DNA of 64,000 bases from Wurfbainia villosa. Its lineage: Eukaryota > Streptophyta > Magnoliopsida > Zingiberales > Zingiberaceae. This document shows positions 22,310-32,729 of this stretch, piece after piece; positions within the stretch are counted from its first letter, which is position 1, and each line of letters opens with the position of its first letter. A model generated the notes under the pieces. That model searched no databases, was not told the origin of the DNA, and saw only the letters and a program-made list of their open reading frames with translations. The stretch is from positions 34,322,720 through 34,386,719 of the forward strand of contig CM046000.1 of the NCBI GenBank assembly GCA_025175895.1, given 5' to 3'. Made by a program: the position numbers and the translations under genes.

Positions 22310-23143
22310 CACTACAAGAAAAATGCTAAAAGACAACACCACAAAGACAACGGTTTTAGGAGAAACCGTTGTGATTTTGATAAAAGACAACGGTTTTTGA
22401 CAAAACCGTTGTCTTTGAGCGCCCATATAACAAAATCGTTGTCTTTGAGCACCCATATAACACAAAAGACAACGATTTTACACTATCCGTTGTCGTTGAG
22501 CATATTTTTTTTAATCAACAACACATTTTACAACGGTTTTCCAGAACTGTTGTCTTTAAGTTTTTTTTTATCTTAACAACAGTTGGGACAACGGTACAAT
22601 CAACCGTTGTCAATGAAAATATTTTTGTAACGTTTGGCACAATGGTAAAAAATTATTGTCGTTGTGATAATAATACAACGATTTTAAACTGTTGTCAATG
22701 AAATTTTAAAAATTTATAATACTATTTTTTTAATTATTTTTACTATTTTTTAAAAATTATTGGAAATAATACAACGGTGAATTTTTTTTAATACTATTAA
22801 TACTATTTTTTTTATTATAATACAACGGTGAAATTATTTTTTTAATTATTAATACTATTTTTTTTAAATTATTGGAAATAAGTTTTTTTTTAAAAAAAAT
22901 TATAAATATATACGTTTACAATAATATATTTAAAAGTTTATATATATATTTTAAACAATATATTACAACAATAATTTTTTTAAAAGTTTATATAGATTTA
23001 AAAAAATTTTAGGTTAAATAATTTCTGCCCTAAACCTCTCCGTCGTTCATACTTCCCAAAAACCTCCGTCGTTCTCCATTCTTGGCCTTCAGTCCCTTCT
23101 TCTTCGCGCCTTCTCGGTTGCTCCTCGTTCGTTCTTTTCCTTT
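22310..23143 (+). mobile_element. CACTA terminus 2 with subterminal repeats, truncated
   Basis: CACTACAAGAAAAATG begins a new CACTA end inside the transposase of CACTA 1, preceded by ACG. Subterminal repeats of ACAACGGTTTT...AAAACCGTTGT occur in both orientations to about 22700. An AT-rich stretch follows (22700-23010), then a C/T-rich segment at 23020-23140 (CTCTCCGTCGTTC type) that resembles a captured 5' untranslated region. No other end is seen before CACTA terminus 3. It has no coding sequence and is probably a non-autonomous or deleted element. Confidence 0.75.
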
Positions 23144-24174
23144 CACTACTAGAAAAGCTACCTTTAACGATGGTATAAAAATACCGTCGTTATTAGTGGT
23201 TCAATAGCGACCAAATTTAATGCCCGTCGTTAATGTATATGCATTAACGACGAAATTTTTCCTGTCGTTGATATTTTATTATCAACTACGATTTTTTTTT
23301 CGGTCGTTAATGTTGTATTTTTAACGATGGTATTTTCTCCCGTCGTTATTGTAAGATCTTTAACGATAGATTTTTTCTTCCGTCGTTATTATTGTTTAAA
23401 TTTTTTATAAAATCGAGACTCCAAACCGATTTTTTTACTGGATAGATTTTTTTTAATATAAAAAAACATCTTTAAATAAATTATGAAAATTTAATTTTAT
23501 TTATATCCGTTTTCATTTTTTTTACTATTTTTATTTCATTAAAAAATATCTTAATTTTATTTATATTTGTTATTTCTTTTCTTATATTTTTTCCATTATT
23601 TTTTTTTCCCAAACTCCGTATTAAGGTAAACTAGGCTTTAATTATTTTCTCCATCTTCCCTTTCCGTCACGCTCCTTCTTTTTCTCTCAATATTCTGTCG
23701 CTGCTCCATCTTCTTTTTTTTCCATCGCTGTCATCGCCACTCCAGCCTTCCATCATTGAAGTCGCCGCTCCTGCCTTCCGTCGCCGCTCAAGCATCCGCC
23801 GACAATGGGAAACTGCGACTCTTCGCTTTCACTGGTTCGCTCCGAAAACCCTAGTTTGATTGTGATGCATCTTTTCGAGCCTGTCGGCTTTCTTTGTTCT
23901 TGACTTGGGATTTTGGATCGATTTGGATTTCTGATAGATTGATCTCACAAAACTGAAGAGGGATTGTGATGGATGGCGTGTTTGGTAGGAAACTTCAATC
24001 TTTTGTTCTTGTTCCTGTTTCTGTAGATTTCGTGTTTGCTTTCACATCCTTGATTTCTGCATAACCACGATCTAAGAATTTGGAATTCAAGTTGCTTTTT
24101 AAAAATGATGTTAGGCGTGAGGGGCATGTACTATATTTATAATGATGGTTAGGCCTGAGAGGGCATATTAACAG
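23144..24174 (+). mobile_element. CACTA terminus 3 with subterminal repeats, truncated
   Basis: CACTACTAGAAAAGCTACC starts a third CACTA end, followed by repeats of TTAACGA(T/C)GG and CCGTCGTTA in both orientations to about 23390. Next come an AT-rich spacer (23400-23640) and a C/T-rich leader-like stretch (23640-23800). A 33-codon reading frame starts with MGNCDSSLSL at 23804; it looks like a captured first exon or an accident and I do not call it a gene. No matching far end is present. Two near-copies of GTTAGGC(G/C)TGAG lie at 24112 and 24149. Retrotransposon E is inserted at its right. Confidence 0.65.
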
Positions 24175-25524
24175 TGTTGGATATCGAATGGCCGGCTAGA
24201 GGGGGGTGAATAGCGCTCGTTCGTTGTTCGTCGTATTTTGTTCGTTCTCGTCTACAATTCTTGTTAGCGCAGCGGAATAACAATAATAATACTAACAAGA
24301 AACACAAATACACATAAACAAAACACAACGATATACGTGGTTCAGAACCGAATGGTTCCTACTCCACGGGTGAGCTCCTCGAGCTCTAGTTATGCTCACG
24401 GCACTAACTATAACACTCCTTTTCGACAACACGTCGGAGGTGGAGAAACCTCTCACAAGCTATTACACTAAGTAATGAAATACAACAAGAAATACAAAGA
24501 CAATACAAAAGAGAACTTTTACACCGATTGCTTTTGATCGCTTTCTTGTTGCTTGCTCTTGAAGGTCTGGAATGCAACAGCAATTCCCCTTCAAAGTCAC
24601 CCAAAAAGCCTTGGCGAAATCTTCCAACTTGAGCTCCATTTATAACCTGCATCAAGCTGTTTTCGCGCCCATCAGTCGACTGATCGTGACCATCAGTCGA
24701 CTGGTATCGTAGCCGTTGTCTCACAACGGCCGGATCCACGTTGGTTAAGTTCCAACGGATCACACATCAGTCGACTGATGGCACCCATCAGTCGACTGAT
24801 CATCCATCAGTCGAGTGCCCAGTCGAGTCGACTCCATTTTGTGCCGTCGCGGATCGTCATCGATCGCGCCTCCCATTGGCGATCGGCCGATCGCTTCCAT
24901 CGATCATCGCCTCCCATGGCGATCGGTCGCAATGATCGATCGGCAACCAATCCCTCAAACAGAACGATGTTTGAGCCTCCGACACTCAGTCTTAGCCACT
25001 TGGCCAAGTCCACCTTATCCCTCATGGAGTTCCCCACCGAAGCTCTCTTCCCTCGGCCTACGTCCCTCGGATGCGCCAAGCGCACGGCTTCGCAACGCCA
25101 TCCTTCGCATTTCATGCCCTAGAAGTATGCTTCCCTTTGGGCTCACTCCATTCGCTCCCCGTCCGGCGGTCCCTCGGATGCACCAAGCGCACGGCTTCGC
25201 AATGTCATCCTTCACCGACTCAAGGACCCCGAGCCTAGTGAACTTACCAAGTCCTCAAGACTTCCCATATGCACCAAGCGCACGGCTTCGCAATGCATCT
25301 CTCACCAAGCACCAAGCGCACTTTGGATTTCCCATGCCAGGCACCAAGCGCACTTTCCATGCCAACCCCATGTTGGACTTTCCCACACCAAGCTCCATGC
25401 TTGGATTTTCTTTCCCATGACAATCCCATGTCATGAGTTTTGTCTGTCATCAAAATACTATCAGGGTACTGCTCGAGTCAAACTAGAGTCAACCTGGGAC
25501 GATTGCACCAACAATCTCCCAACA
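24175..25524 (-). repeat. 3' LTR of element E
   Basis: On the plus strand it starts TGTTGGATATCG and ends CCCAACA, next to the complement of the polypurine tract. It carries a patch of CAGTCGACTG palindromes (24665-24835), a patch of CGATCG words (24855-24945) and several CACCAAGCGCACGGCTTCGC repeats (25070-25360). Short frames here are repeat-driven and are not genes. Confidence 0.9.
24639..24644 (-). promoter_or_regulatory. TATA-like box, E 3' LTR
   Basis: On the minus strand the sequence reads GGTTATAAATGGAGC, at the same place as in the other LTR of E. It is a plausible core promoter. Confidence 0.4.
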
Positions 25525-25539
25525 ATCTCCCCCTTTTTG
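25525..25539 (-). other. Polypurine tract of element E
   Basis: The minus strand reads CAAAAAGGGGGAGAT directly before the LTR start TGTTGG. The same tract precedes the 3' LTRs of F and J, and a close variant that of I. Confidence 0.85.
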
Positions 25540-27120
25540 ATGATTGACAAAACTACCATCTCAAGTCTACCAATTCTCCCATATTGGCAATTCTCATATC
25601 CCAATGAGAATTCCAACAAACCCTAATTGGTAACTTAGTAACTTCTCCCCCTTTTTGACATTACATCAAAAAGGTCCTCCCCAAGGGTATGAATGTCTCA
25701 TATCCCAATGAGATCTTACAATCTCTCCCTTGGAGGAACACATGCCTACCATCTTTCTAGTGATCCCATATCACTTAAAGAGAGACAACCCAATTTTCCT
25801 CCCATGAGGAAATACACATCCATCTTCCTATGATGGATACCTCCCCCTAGAGGCTTGCTCCCCCTTGACCATTGCACCAACAATGTCCTTGGAGAGTCCC
25901 TAAGCCAATAGGAACATTAACCAAATCAAAATTAAGGCAAAGTTCAACAATGAACTCTCTTCCACCTTAAAATTGATACTCACCCTCAACCCAACTCCTA
26001 ATCCATATCCAATGGATTTCCACCCTCTCTAATACTCTCCCAAGCATATCCTAGGGTTAGGAATGGTTAGGGGACCAAAACATGGCTAAACATGGGCCTA
26101 ACTATCAAGTTTACCCGAAATCAGCCTGTGCCAGTCGACTCCGTCAGATACCCGGTCATTGGACTTACCATCGGTCATTGCCATTCAGATCATCGATAAT
26201 CAGATTCTGCAATTTTCAGTTTCAGAAAGTGGATTTTCGAAATCCATAAGTAACTATACATAAGTTTAAAAATCGTGAAATTTCATATGCATATTACTTA
26301 TCCTAAACACTATGGGTGAAAAATGTTGGAAAATTATTTTACCCATTAAATTAGGAGATTGATACAAAGTTCAAAATTTTAGAAAAGCTTCAATAAAGAG
26401 TCATCTTTGTATCATCCCATTCAATGGTGATAGCTATCAAAAGATAGGCTTCACCAAGGTTTTTCAAAATGTCTTCAAAATGTTTTTCAAACCTTTATTT
26501 TCTTTTTCCTAAACATCTCACCAATATCTAGATGTGTAAAACACATTCAAGGCAATTAATCTAGTGAGATGTGGGTTTTTATTCTTTTAAATTCTCATGC
26601 ATATTTCTAAGGCAATATTATTTGATTCCCATCAAATTATGCCATAGTCCTTAATTTCATTTTAATTTATGCATGATGATGATTATGGCATAATTATGAT
26701 ATAGATAAAGGCATATGCCAAAATCATGATGTCATGGCATGTGAATGAAAATTAAGCATACATGACATACAAACATAAATCTAAACATGATCATGACATT
26801 TTTATAATTAAAAATGAAAATGATGTCATGACATGGCAAGGCAAATAAAGCATGGCAAGAAAAAAATATACTAAGGTATAAAATACCTAAGTGTTAAAAT
26901 CAATTTGCCATTTCTAGGGATTAAATTCATTTTGCCTTAATGCCATTCATTTCCTTAATGTGCCAAAAACCCAAAATGGCACACAAATACCTCTAAGACC
27001 TAATTGTGCCAATTTAAATCATTTTAAACTTCTCAAGCATATTGGCACATCCTAATGTGTCAACTCTACTATGGTTAGGTTAACTACCCATCCACTTAGG
27101 GTTGACACACCCTAACCCAT
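25540..27120 (-). other. Non-coding interior of E between gag and 3' LTR
   Basis: About 1.6 kb without a reading frame of note, in the place where protease to RNase H would lie in an autonomous element. It is AT-rich, with repeated GCATGACATGATG-like wording around 26640-26860 and a second CTCCCCCTTTTTGA tract near 25644. I see no pol remnant, so the loss is old or the family never had pol. Confidence 0.6.
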
Positions 27121-28692
27121 TTAGCGTGAATCGATCACGCTTTTAGGAACCCAATACCTATTGGAGCTCCTTGGGTTAACAAGGTATTCCCTAGGGATAA
27201 CTTCCCTAGATACCTTTCTAATGACCCTTTTTGGTTTTAAAACCATAGTCTTTTGGGTCTTACTTGGGTCAACTCTAGAGGTGACTCCTCCATTGACCTT
27301 CTTAGTGGCCTTCTTGGTTTTTCTTAAGTCCTTGGCCACTAAACACACACCATGGCTAGACTTAGGGATGGCTTCCCCATTAGCCTTGGTTTTTCGAGAC
27401 CTAGATGTTGTCCCATAATTAAATGGAACATTATGGTAAGACATAGATTTGTGACCCAAACCCTTCTTGCCCTTAGATAGTTCTTGTTTTCTAGGCCTTG
27501 ATTTTTGTGCATTAGACCCCTTAACCGAGTTTGATATTATTGCTAGGGTCTTCTCCAATTTTTCTAGCCTTAACCTCAAGGCTTGGTTCTCCACCTCTAA
27601 TTTCCTCAATTTTGAATTTTCATTTGGTTTAGGGGAAATGATTTTCTTTTTAGGCATGTGCCTAGATTTCTTGGGATTAACACCCAAGTTTTCTTGAAAT
27701 TTCCTAATTGACTCTCTAGGTAAAATAGATCTAGTGTTTTGAGTCCTAGGTTTGTCCTTAGAGAAACTAACATGCATGACACCTAAGCAATAAATCTTAT
27801 CATTTCTCCTAGCATGCTTTTCATTTATAATTGCAAGAGAGCTAAAATGATTTTTGGCATGCTTTTTGACTCTAGGAATTAAAGGTGCATTAACTAAATG
27901 TACCTTAGGGTTAGCTTTAAGAGCTCCCCCTACATGAGTTGCACCTTCTTGCCCTTTCTTCCTCCCCCTAGGGCATTGGCTTCGGTAGTGTCCCTTTTGA
28001 TTGCATTTGAAGCACACAATGTGCTCTTTGCTCTTGATTTTGGGAACACCGACATCCTTTGACTTTGGGTTGACTTTCGGTCTTGATGCCTTTTCCTTAG
28101 CCAATTTAGGGCATTTGCTCTTGTAATTGCCTTTCTCCCTACACTCAAAGCATATTATGTGATTTTTATTTAAAATGATAACGCTTGAGTTACCTAGGGA
28201 GGTGGTGGAGGCCTCTTCACTTCTTCCGGAGGTAGAAGCTTCATCTTGATCTTTCTCCGGAGTGGGAATCCTTTCCTCCCCCTCAATGCTAGAGGTGGAG
28301 GTCTCCACCAAATCATCAACCTCTTCAAATGTGGATGCTTCTTCCTCGGCATTCTCCTCTAATTGTGCCGGTTGGGGATTCTTGTGGAATTCAACCACCT
28401 TATTCCACAGATCTTTTGCATCCCTAAAATTTCCTATCCTAGACCAAATATGGTTAGGAATCAAATCACAAAGTAATTTAGTTACCTCGAGATTTGTCTT
28501 GAAATCCTTCATTTGGTCTTGGGTCCACCTTGATTTTTCTAGTGGCTTATTTTCCTTGTCCCTAGGCACTTCAAAACCATTTTCAATGATTAACATGAAA
28601 TCGAAATCGGTTACGAAATATACCTCCATCCGTTTCTTCCACCAATCAAAATTTTCATCGAATTTCGGTGGATGGATGTTGTAGCCGGCCAT
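27121..28692 (-). CDS. Gag-like protein of element E, 523 aa, intact
   Basis: The ATG at 28692 starts MAGYNIHPPKFDENFDWWKK, the N-terminus typical of SIRE-type Gag (DUF4219/UBN2). The frame is uninterrupted and ends in TAA just after YWVPKSVIDSR, the WVPK motif that normally precedes protease. Two zinc knuckles are visible: CFECREKGNYKSKC (His replaced by Asn) and CFKCNQKGHYRSQC (complete). A basic, coiled-coil-prone region follows (ENQALRLRLEKLEKTLA). Compared with Gag of J, the middle of the Gag core after WNKVVEFH is missing and replaced by an acidic Ser/Glu stretch. It should bind and package RNA; no catalytic domain is present. Confidence 0.85.
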   Translation of the reverse strand: MAGYNIHPPKFDENFDWWKKRMEVYFVTDFDFMLIIENGFEVPRDKENKPLEKSRWTQDQMKDFKTNLEVTKLLCDLIPNHIWSRIGNFRDAKDLWNKVVEFHKNPQPAQLEENAEEEASTFEEVDDLVETSTSSIEGEERIPTPEKDQDEASTSGRSEEASTTSLGNSSVIILNKNHIICFECREKGNYKSKCPKLAKEKASRPKVNPKSKDVGVPKIKSKEHIVCFKCNQKGHYRSQCPRGRKKGQEGATHVGGALKANPKVHLVNAPLIPRVKKHAKNHFSSLAIINEKHARRNDKIYCLGVMHVSFSKDKPRTQNTRSILPRESIRKFQENLGVNPKKSRHMPKKKIISPKPNENSKLRKLEVENQALRLRLEKLEKTLAIISNSVKGSNAQKSRPRKQELSKGKKGLGHKSMSYHNVPFNYGTTSRSRKTKANGEAIPKSSHGVCLVAKDLRKTKKATKKVNGGVTSRVDPSKTQKTMVLKPKRVIRKVSREVIPREYLVNPRSSNRYWVPKSVIDSR

Positions 28693-28735
28693 CTTATAGT
28701 GCTCTCGCGGCGGTTAGTCCTTGAAGAGCGACCTC

Positions 28736-28748
28736 GGCTCTGATACCA
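28736..28748 (-). other. Primer binding site of element E
   Basis: The minus strand reads TGGTATCAGAGCC two bases after the 5' LTR end. It matches initiator tRNA-Met, as in A, F, I and J. Confidence 0.9.
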
Positions 28749-28750
28749 CT

Positions 28751-30130
28751 TGTGGATATCGAATGGCCGGCTAGAGGGGGGGTGAATAACACTCGTTTGT
28801 TGTTCGTCGTATTTTGTTCGTTCTCGTCTACAATTCTTGTTAGCGCAGCGGAATAACAATAATAATACTAACAAGAAACACAAATACACATAAACAAAAC
28901 ACAACGATATACGTGGTTCGGAACTGAATGGTTCCTACTCCACGGGTGAGCTCCTCGAGCTCTAGTTATGCTCACGGCACTAACTATAACACTCCTTTTC
29001 GACAACACGTCGGAGGTGGAGAAACCTCTCACAAGCTATTACACTAAGTAATGAAATACAACAAGAAATACAAAGACAATACAAAAGAGAACTTTTACAC
29101 CGATTGCTTTTGATCGCTTTCTTGTTGCTTGCTTTTGCTTGCTCTTGAAGGTCTGGAATGCAACAGCAATTCCCCTTCAAAGTCACCCAAAAAGCCTTGG
29201 CGAAATCCTCCAACTCGAGCTCCATTTATAACCTGCATCAAGCTGTTTGCTTTCATCGACCGATCGATCGTGACCATCACCGATCGGTATCGTGAGCCGT
29301 TGTCTCACAACGGCCGGATCCACGCTAGTTAAGTTCCAACGGATCACATCATCGATCGATGGCACCCATCGATCGATCATCCATCGATCGAGTGCCCGGT
29401 CGAGTCGACTCCATTCCATTCGCGTACGCTGTCATCGATCGGCCTCCCATGGCGTCGGCCGATCCAACCAATCTTGGTTCATCGAACACCGGTCGAACCA
29501 ACGACCTAGACCGATCGGCATAAAACCTCAATCATAACGATGTTTGAGCCTCCAATACTCAGTCTTAGCCACTTGGCCAAGTCCACCTTATCCCTCATGG
29601 AGTTCCCCACCGAAGCTCTCTTCCCTCGGCCTACGTCCCTCGGATGCGCCAAGCGCACGGCTTCGCAACGCCATCCTTCGCGTTTCATGCCCTAGAAGTA
29701 TGCTTCCCTTTGGGCTCACTCCATTCGCTCCCCGTCCGGCGGTCCCTCGGATGCACCAAGCGCATGGCTTCGTAATGCCATCCTTCACCGACTCAAGGAC
29801 CCCGAGCCTAGTGAACTTACCAAGTCCTCAAGACTTCCCATATGCACCAAGCGCATGGCTTCGCAATGCATCTCTCACCAAGCACCAAGCGCACGGCTTC
29901 GCAATGCTTTGGATTTCCCATGCCAAGCACCAAGCGCACGGCTTCGCAATGCTTTGGACTTTCCATGCCAACCCCATGTTGGACTTTCCCACACCAAGCT
30001 CCATGCTTGGATTTTCTTTCCCATGACAATCCCATGTCATGAGTTTTGTCTGTCATCAAAATACTATCAGGGTACTGCTCGAGTCAAACTCGAGTCAACC
30101 TGGGACGATTGCACCAACAATCTCCCAACA
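28751..30130 (-). repeat. 5' LTR of element E
   Basis: It pairs with the LTR at 24175 and is highly similar over most of its length. The exceptions are the patch 29250-29520, where the CAGTCGACTG palindromes of the other copy appear as CGATCG-type words, and 29880-29960, where two CACCAAGCGCACGGCTTCGC repeats are full length. Its outer end at 28751 reads TGTGGATATC instead of TGTTGGATATC. Confidence 0.9.
29225..29230 (-). promoter_or_regulatory. TATA-like box, E 5' LTR
   Basis: The minus strand reads GGTTATAAATGGAGC. This LTR would drive transcription of the element's own RNA. Confidence 0.4.
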
Positions 30131-30399
30131 AATAGGAGTGAAACTAGGCTTTATCCCGTCATGATTTGAGACAAATTTGATGCGCTATGTTTCTTAAATA
30201 TTTTGCATTAATGACAACATTAAGATTTAACTTTCCATATCACAGCCTTACTTTGAACTGACACCTCCATTTATCACGTTTTATCATAATTTAACTTAAT
30301 TCAAGTAATTAGTCTTTCTATTTATTTGTGCAATGTCTATTTATTTGTGCAATGTGTGGCTGCAACTTGTAAAAAATAAAGTTAGGATCCATCCTCACG
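30131..30399. other. Unassigned spacer between E and F
   Basis: This AT-rich sequence is not similar to any element in the window. It holds two perfect tandem copies of CTATTTATTTGTGCAATGT (30318-30336 and 30337-30355). It continues the target into which E inserted and ends where the truncated LTR of F begins. Confidence 0.5.
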
Positions 30400-31040
30400 G
30401 CTATACCCCAACAGTCGACTGCTATAAGTGGACGTCGGCACAGAAGGTTCTCCAGTAGAGTGATCGCTTGGAGCATTCGACTGGTTACTCAATCAGTTGA
30501 CTGATGATATGATCAATCGACTGATCGACTATCCGTTGGGTAGTGATGATCGCGAATCTGACTTGTCAGAAGCCGTCGGATTGCTTCGGCTACAACAACA
30601 GTCGATTGATGAAGACCATCAATCAACTGCTCGAGGATCAATGGGAAAATCAACCTCTTCTCTATAAAAAGAGGCCATGGGGGTGCTTGAGGAAGCTAGT
30701 GCTTATATTCAAACCATACTCTCAAGCTCCCACATTTTTCCTAAGCTTTATAAGCGTTTTAAATCCTCCTCTTCTCAAATTCACATCTTCATCAATTGTA
30801 AGAAGAGGAGTGTGTTTGTAAAGGAAGCTTTCTTAGTGGAGACTCAATTGGATTGATCCACCTTAAGGATCGCCGTGGAGTAGGAGCTTAATCTCCGAAC
30901 CACGTTAAAACTCTTCTTGTTAGCGATTGTGTTTTAAGCTTCTTAATTTTGTTTAGTATTTGTTTTGCTTCTGCTAACCTTTCTTGTAGAAATGAAAAGA
31001 GGCTATTCACCCCCCTCTAGTCTTCCAAAGATCCCTAACA
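30400..31040 (+). repeat. 5' LTR of element F (right half only)
   Basis: It aligns with the 3' LTR from GCTATACCCCA (37418) to the shared end AAGATCCCTAACA. The left half is missing and unrelated sequence adjoins. It includes degenerate CAGTCGACTG palindromes. Confidence 0.88.
30663..30670 (+). promoter_or_regulatory. TATA box of F 5' LTR
   Basis: TATAAAAA is followed by GAGGCCATGG. The same box is at 37682 in the 3' LTR. Confidence 0.55.
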
Positions 31041-31042
31041 AG

Positions 31043-31055
31043 TGGTATCAGAGCC
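31043..31055 (+). other. Primer binding site of element F
   Basis: TGGTATCAGAGCC lies two bases after the LTR end, complementary to initiator tRNA-Met. Confidence 0.9.
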
Positions 31056-31094
31056 CGAATTACATCAGAAGATCTAACAATCAACTGGAGCACG

Positions 31095-32681
31095 ATGGCA
31101 TTTCAAGAGGGATATAGCACGGCGAGGCCTCCATTCTTTGACTGCAATGACTTTGGATATTGGAAAGGTAGGATGGAATACTACCTTATGAATGATATTG
31201 ACAATTGGTTTAGTGTTGTAGATGGGTTCGAGAAGTCAGTCGACGAGTTTAGAGTGCCACTACCAACCAAGGATTGGACAAGGGAAATGTCAAAGAAGGC
31301 GCAAGCAAATGCAAAAGCAACGACCACACTCCAATGTAGTCTATCAAAGGAGCAACTATCCAAAGTAGGACCTTTCGAATCCGCAAAGGAGCTTTGGGAG
31401 AAGCTCATCGAACTAAATGAAGGGTCAAAGGAGACAAGAAGAGCAAAGAGGGACCTTTTGATAGGTCAACTCCAAAGTTTCAATATGAAGACCAATGAGA
31501 CTGTGAGCCAAATGCACGGTCGCTTCAAGGAGGTAGTCAACGGACTACATGTAATAGGTGAGAAGGTCGAAAACCGAAACCTTGTAAGGTATGTCCTTCA
31601 AGCTTTCCCTAGAACAACTTTATGGGCATCAATGGTAGATGCTTATAAGGTCTCCAGGGATCTTTCTTTAGTTAAGATAGATGAACTTTTTAGTGAATTT
31701 GAGCTACATGAGCATGCTAACACTTCTTCGAAAGAAAAAGGTATAACTCTTGTTGTAGGTAAGAAGGACAAGAAGAAGAAGGAGAAGGAGGTTTCTTCTT
31801 CATCCGAATTGGAGGAGGAATCTTCAAGTAGCGATGAGGAGCTATCGGCTAGTGAGGTGGCTTACTACGTAAAGAGATTTGGTGGGAGATCAAGGAAGCT
31901 CACCAAAAAGGATGTGAGGAGGATGTTCCAATCCTCAAAAGATAAAACTTCTAGTAGTTCAATTTCTACTCCTAATGTTACTTGCTATGGTTGCAACAAA
32001 AAGGGGCACATCAAGTCAAATTGCCCGGAGCTAAAGGAAAAGGAGGAAAAGGAAAAGAAGAAGAAGGACAAGAAGGAGAAGAAGAAGAAGGAAGCCATGG
32101 TAGCCCAAACATGGGATACACAAAGCTTGGAAGATACATCGGATGAGGATGAGTGCCACATCACCCGCAACTTTGCACTCATGGCCATGGAGAATGAAGC
32201 CGGAAGCTCAAGTGAAGAGTCATCATCATCCTCAAGCGACGAATCATCCTCTAGTGACGATGAGGTAAAGGACTCCCCTAGGATAGAGTTACTTTATGAA
32301 ACCATTGCATGTCTTCAAAATGCTCTAAATAAATCAAAATCTAGGATTAAGGATTTGAAAGTAGAAATCAAGGAAATTAGGAATGTAGAACTTTCTTGTA
32401 ATAATGCATGTTCACTTAAGGATGAAAATGATGAGCTTAAAAAAGAAATAGGTGAATTAAGAGCATGCTTAGAGAAATTTACAAATGACTCAAAATACCT
32501 AGACATGAAACTTAGGGATCAAAGGGCTATTTACAACAAAGCCAGAATAGGATATAGACCTAAGGAAAAGGAAGTAGCCTTTACCTCCCTTGTTAGTAGA
32601 AAATCAACCCTTAGGAGCAAAGTTAGAAAGGCATGGGTTCCCAAAAGCTATGTAGTTAATGCTACTGGTCCTAAGATTTGA
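31095..32681 (+). CDS. Gag of element F, 528 aa
   Basis: The ATG at 31095 opens MAFQEGYSTARPPFFDCNDF, the SIRE-type Gag N-terminus (DUF4219). The UBN2 core follows (LWEKLIELNEGSKETRRAKR, QMHGRFKEVVNGLHVIGEKV). Then come a Ser/Glu/Lys-rich stretch, one intact zinc knuckle CYGCNKKGHIKSNC (31983-32024), a Lys/Glu tract and a coiled coil (about residues 395-485). The frame closes with TGA after NATGPKI; the same frame continues VPKTCIFH, so the stop may sit inside the WVPK border motif. Gag would form particles around the RNA and could in principle serve the gag-only relatives. It is the best-preserved protein of F. Confidence 0.85.
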   Translation: MAFQEGYSTARPPFFDCNDFGYWKGRMEYYLMNDIDNWFSVVDGFEKSVDEFRVPLPTKDWTREMSKKAQANAKATTTLQCSLSKEQLSKVGPFESAKELWEKLIELNEGSKETRRAKRDLLIGQLQSFNMKTNETVSQMHGRFKEVVNGLHVIGEKVENRNLVRYVLQAFPRTTLWASMVDAYKVSRDLSLVKIDELFSEFELHEHANTSSKEKGITLVVGKKDKKKKEKEVSSSSELEEESSSSDEELSASEVAYYVKRFGGRSRKLTKKDVRRMFQSSKDKTSSSSISTPNVTCYGCNKKGHIKSNCPELKEKEEKEKKKKDKKEKKKKEAMVAQTWDTQSLEDTSDEDECHITRNFALMAMENEAGSSSEESSSSSSDESSSSDDEVKDSPRIELLYETIACLQNALNKSKSRIKDLKVEIKEIRNVELSCNNACSLKDENDELKKEIGELRACLEKFTNDSKYLDMKLRDQRAIYNKARIGYRPKEKEVAFTSLVSRKSTLRSKVRKAWVPKSYVVNATGPKI

Positions 32682-32729
32682 GTGCCTAAGACTTGTATTT
32701 TTCATGTTGTATAGGTAGAAGGACCAAGC

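Larger units (their letters stand above)
24175..30130 (-). mobile_element. Gag-only SIRE-like LTR retrotransposon E, complete
   Basis: Two LTRs (24175-25524 and 28751-30130) enclose a 3.2-kb interior with a primer site, one Gag ORF and a polypurine tract, but no protease, integrase, RT or RNase H. Flanking bases are AACAG on the left and AATAG on the right, a 5-bp target duplication with one change. The element reads on the minus strand. Structure and LTR-end wording place it with the SIRE/Maximus-type element F. Lacking pol, it must be moved by proteins of another element, if at all. Confidence 0.9.

Noticed and set aside
23804..23905. 33-codon frame starting MGNCDSS after a C/T-rich leader-like stretch
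   Set aside because: Too short, no family match and inside a CACTA remnant; a captured first exon is possible but unsupported.
24778..25420. Open frames of 100-200 codons in the E LTRs, and similar ones at 29544-30169
   Set aside because: They lie wholly inside LTRs, are driven by the CAAGCGCACGGCTTCGC repeat and have counterparts on the opposite strand.
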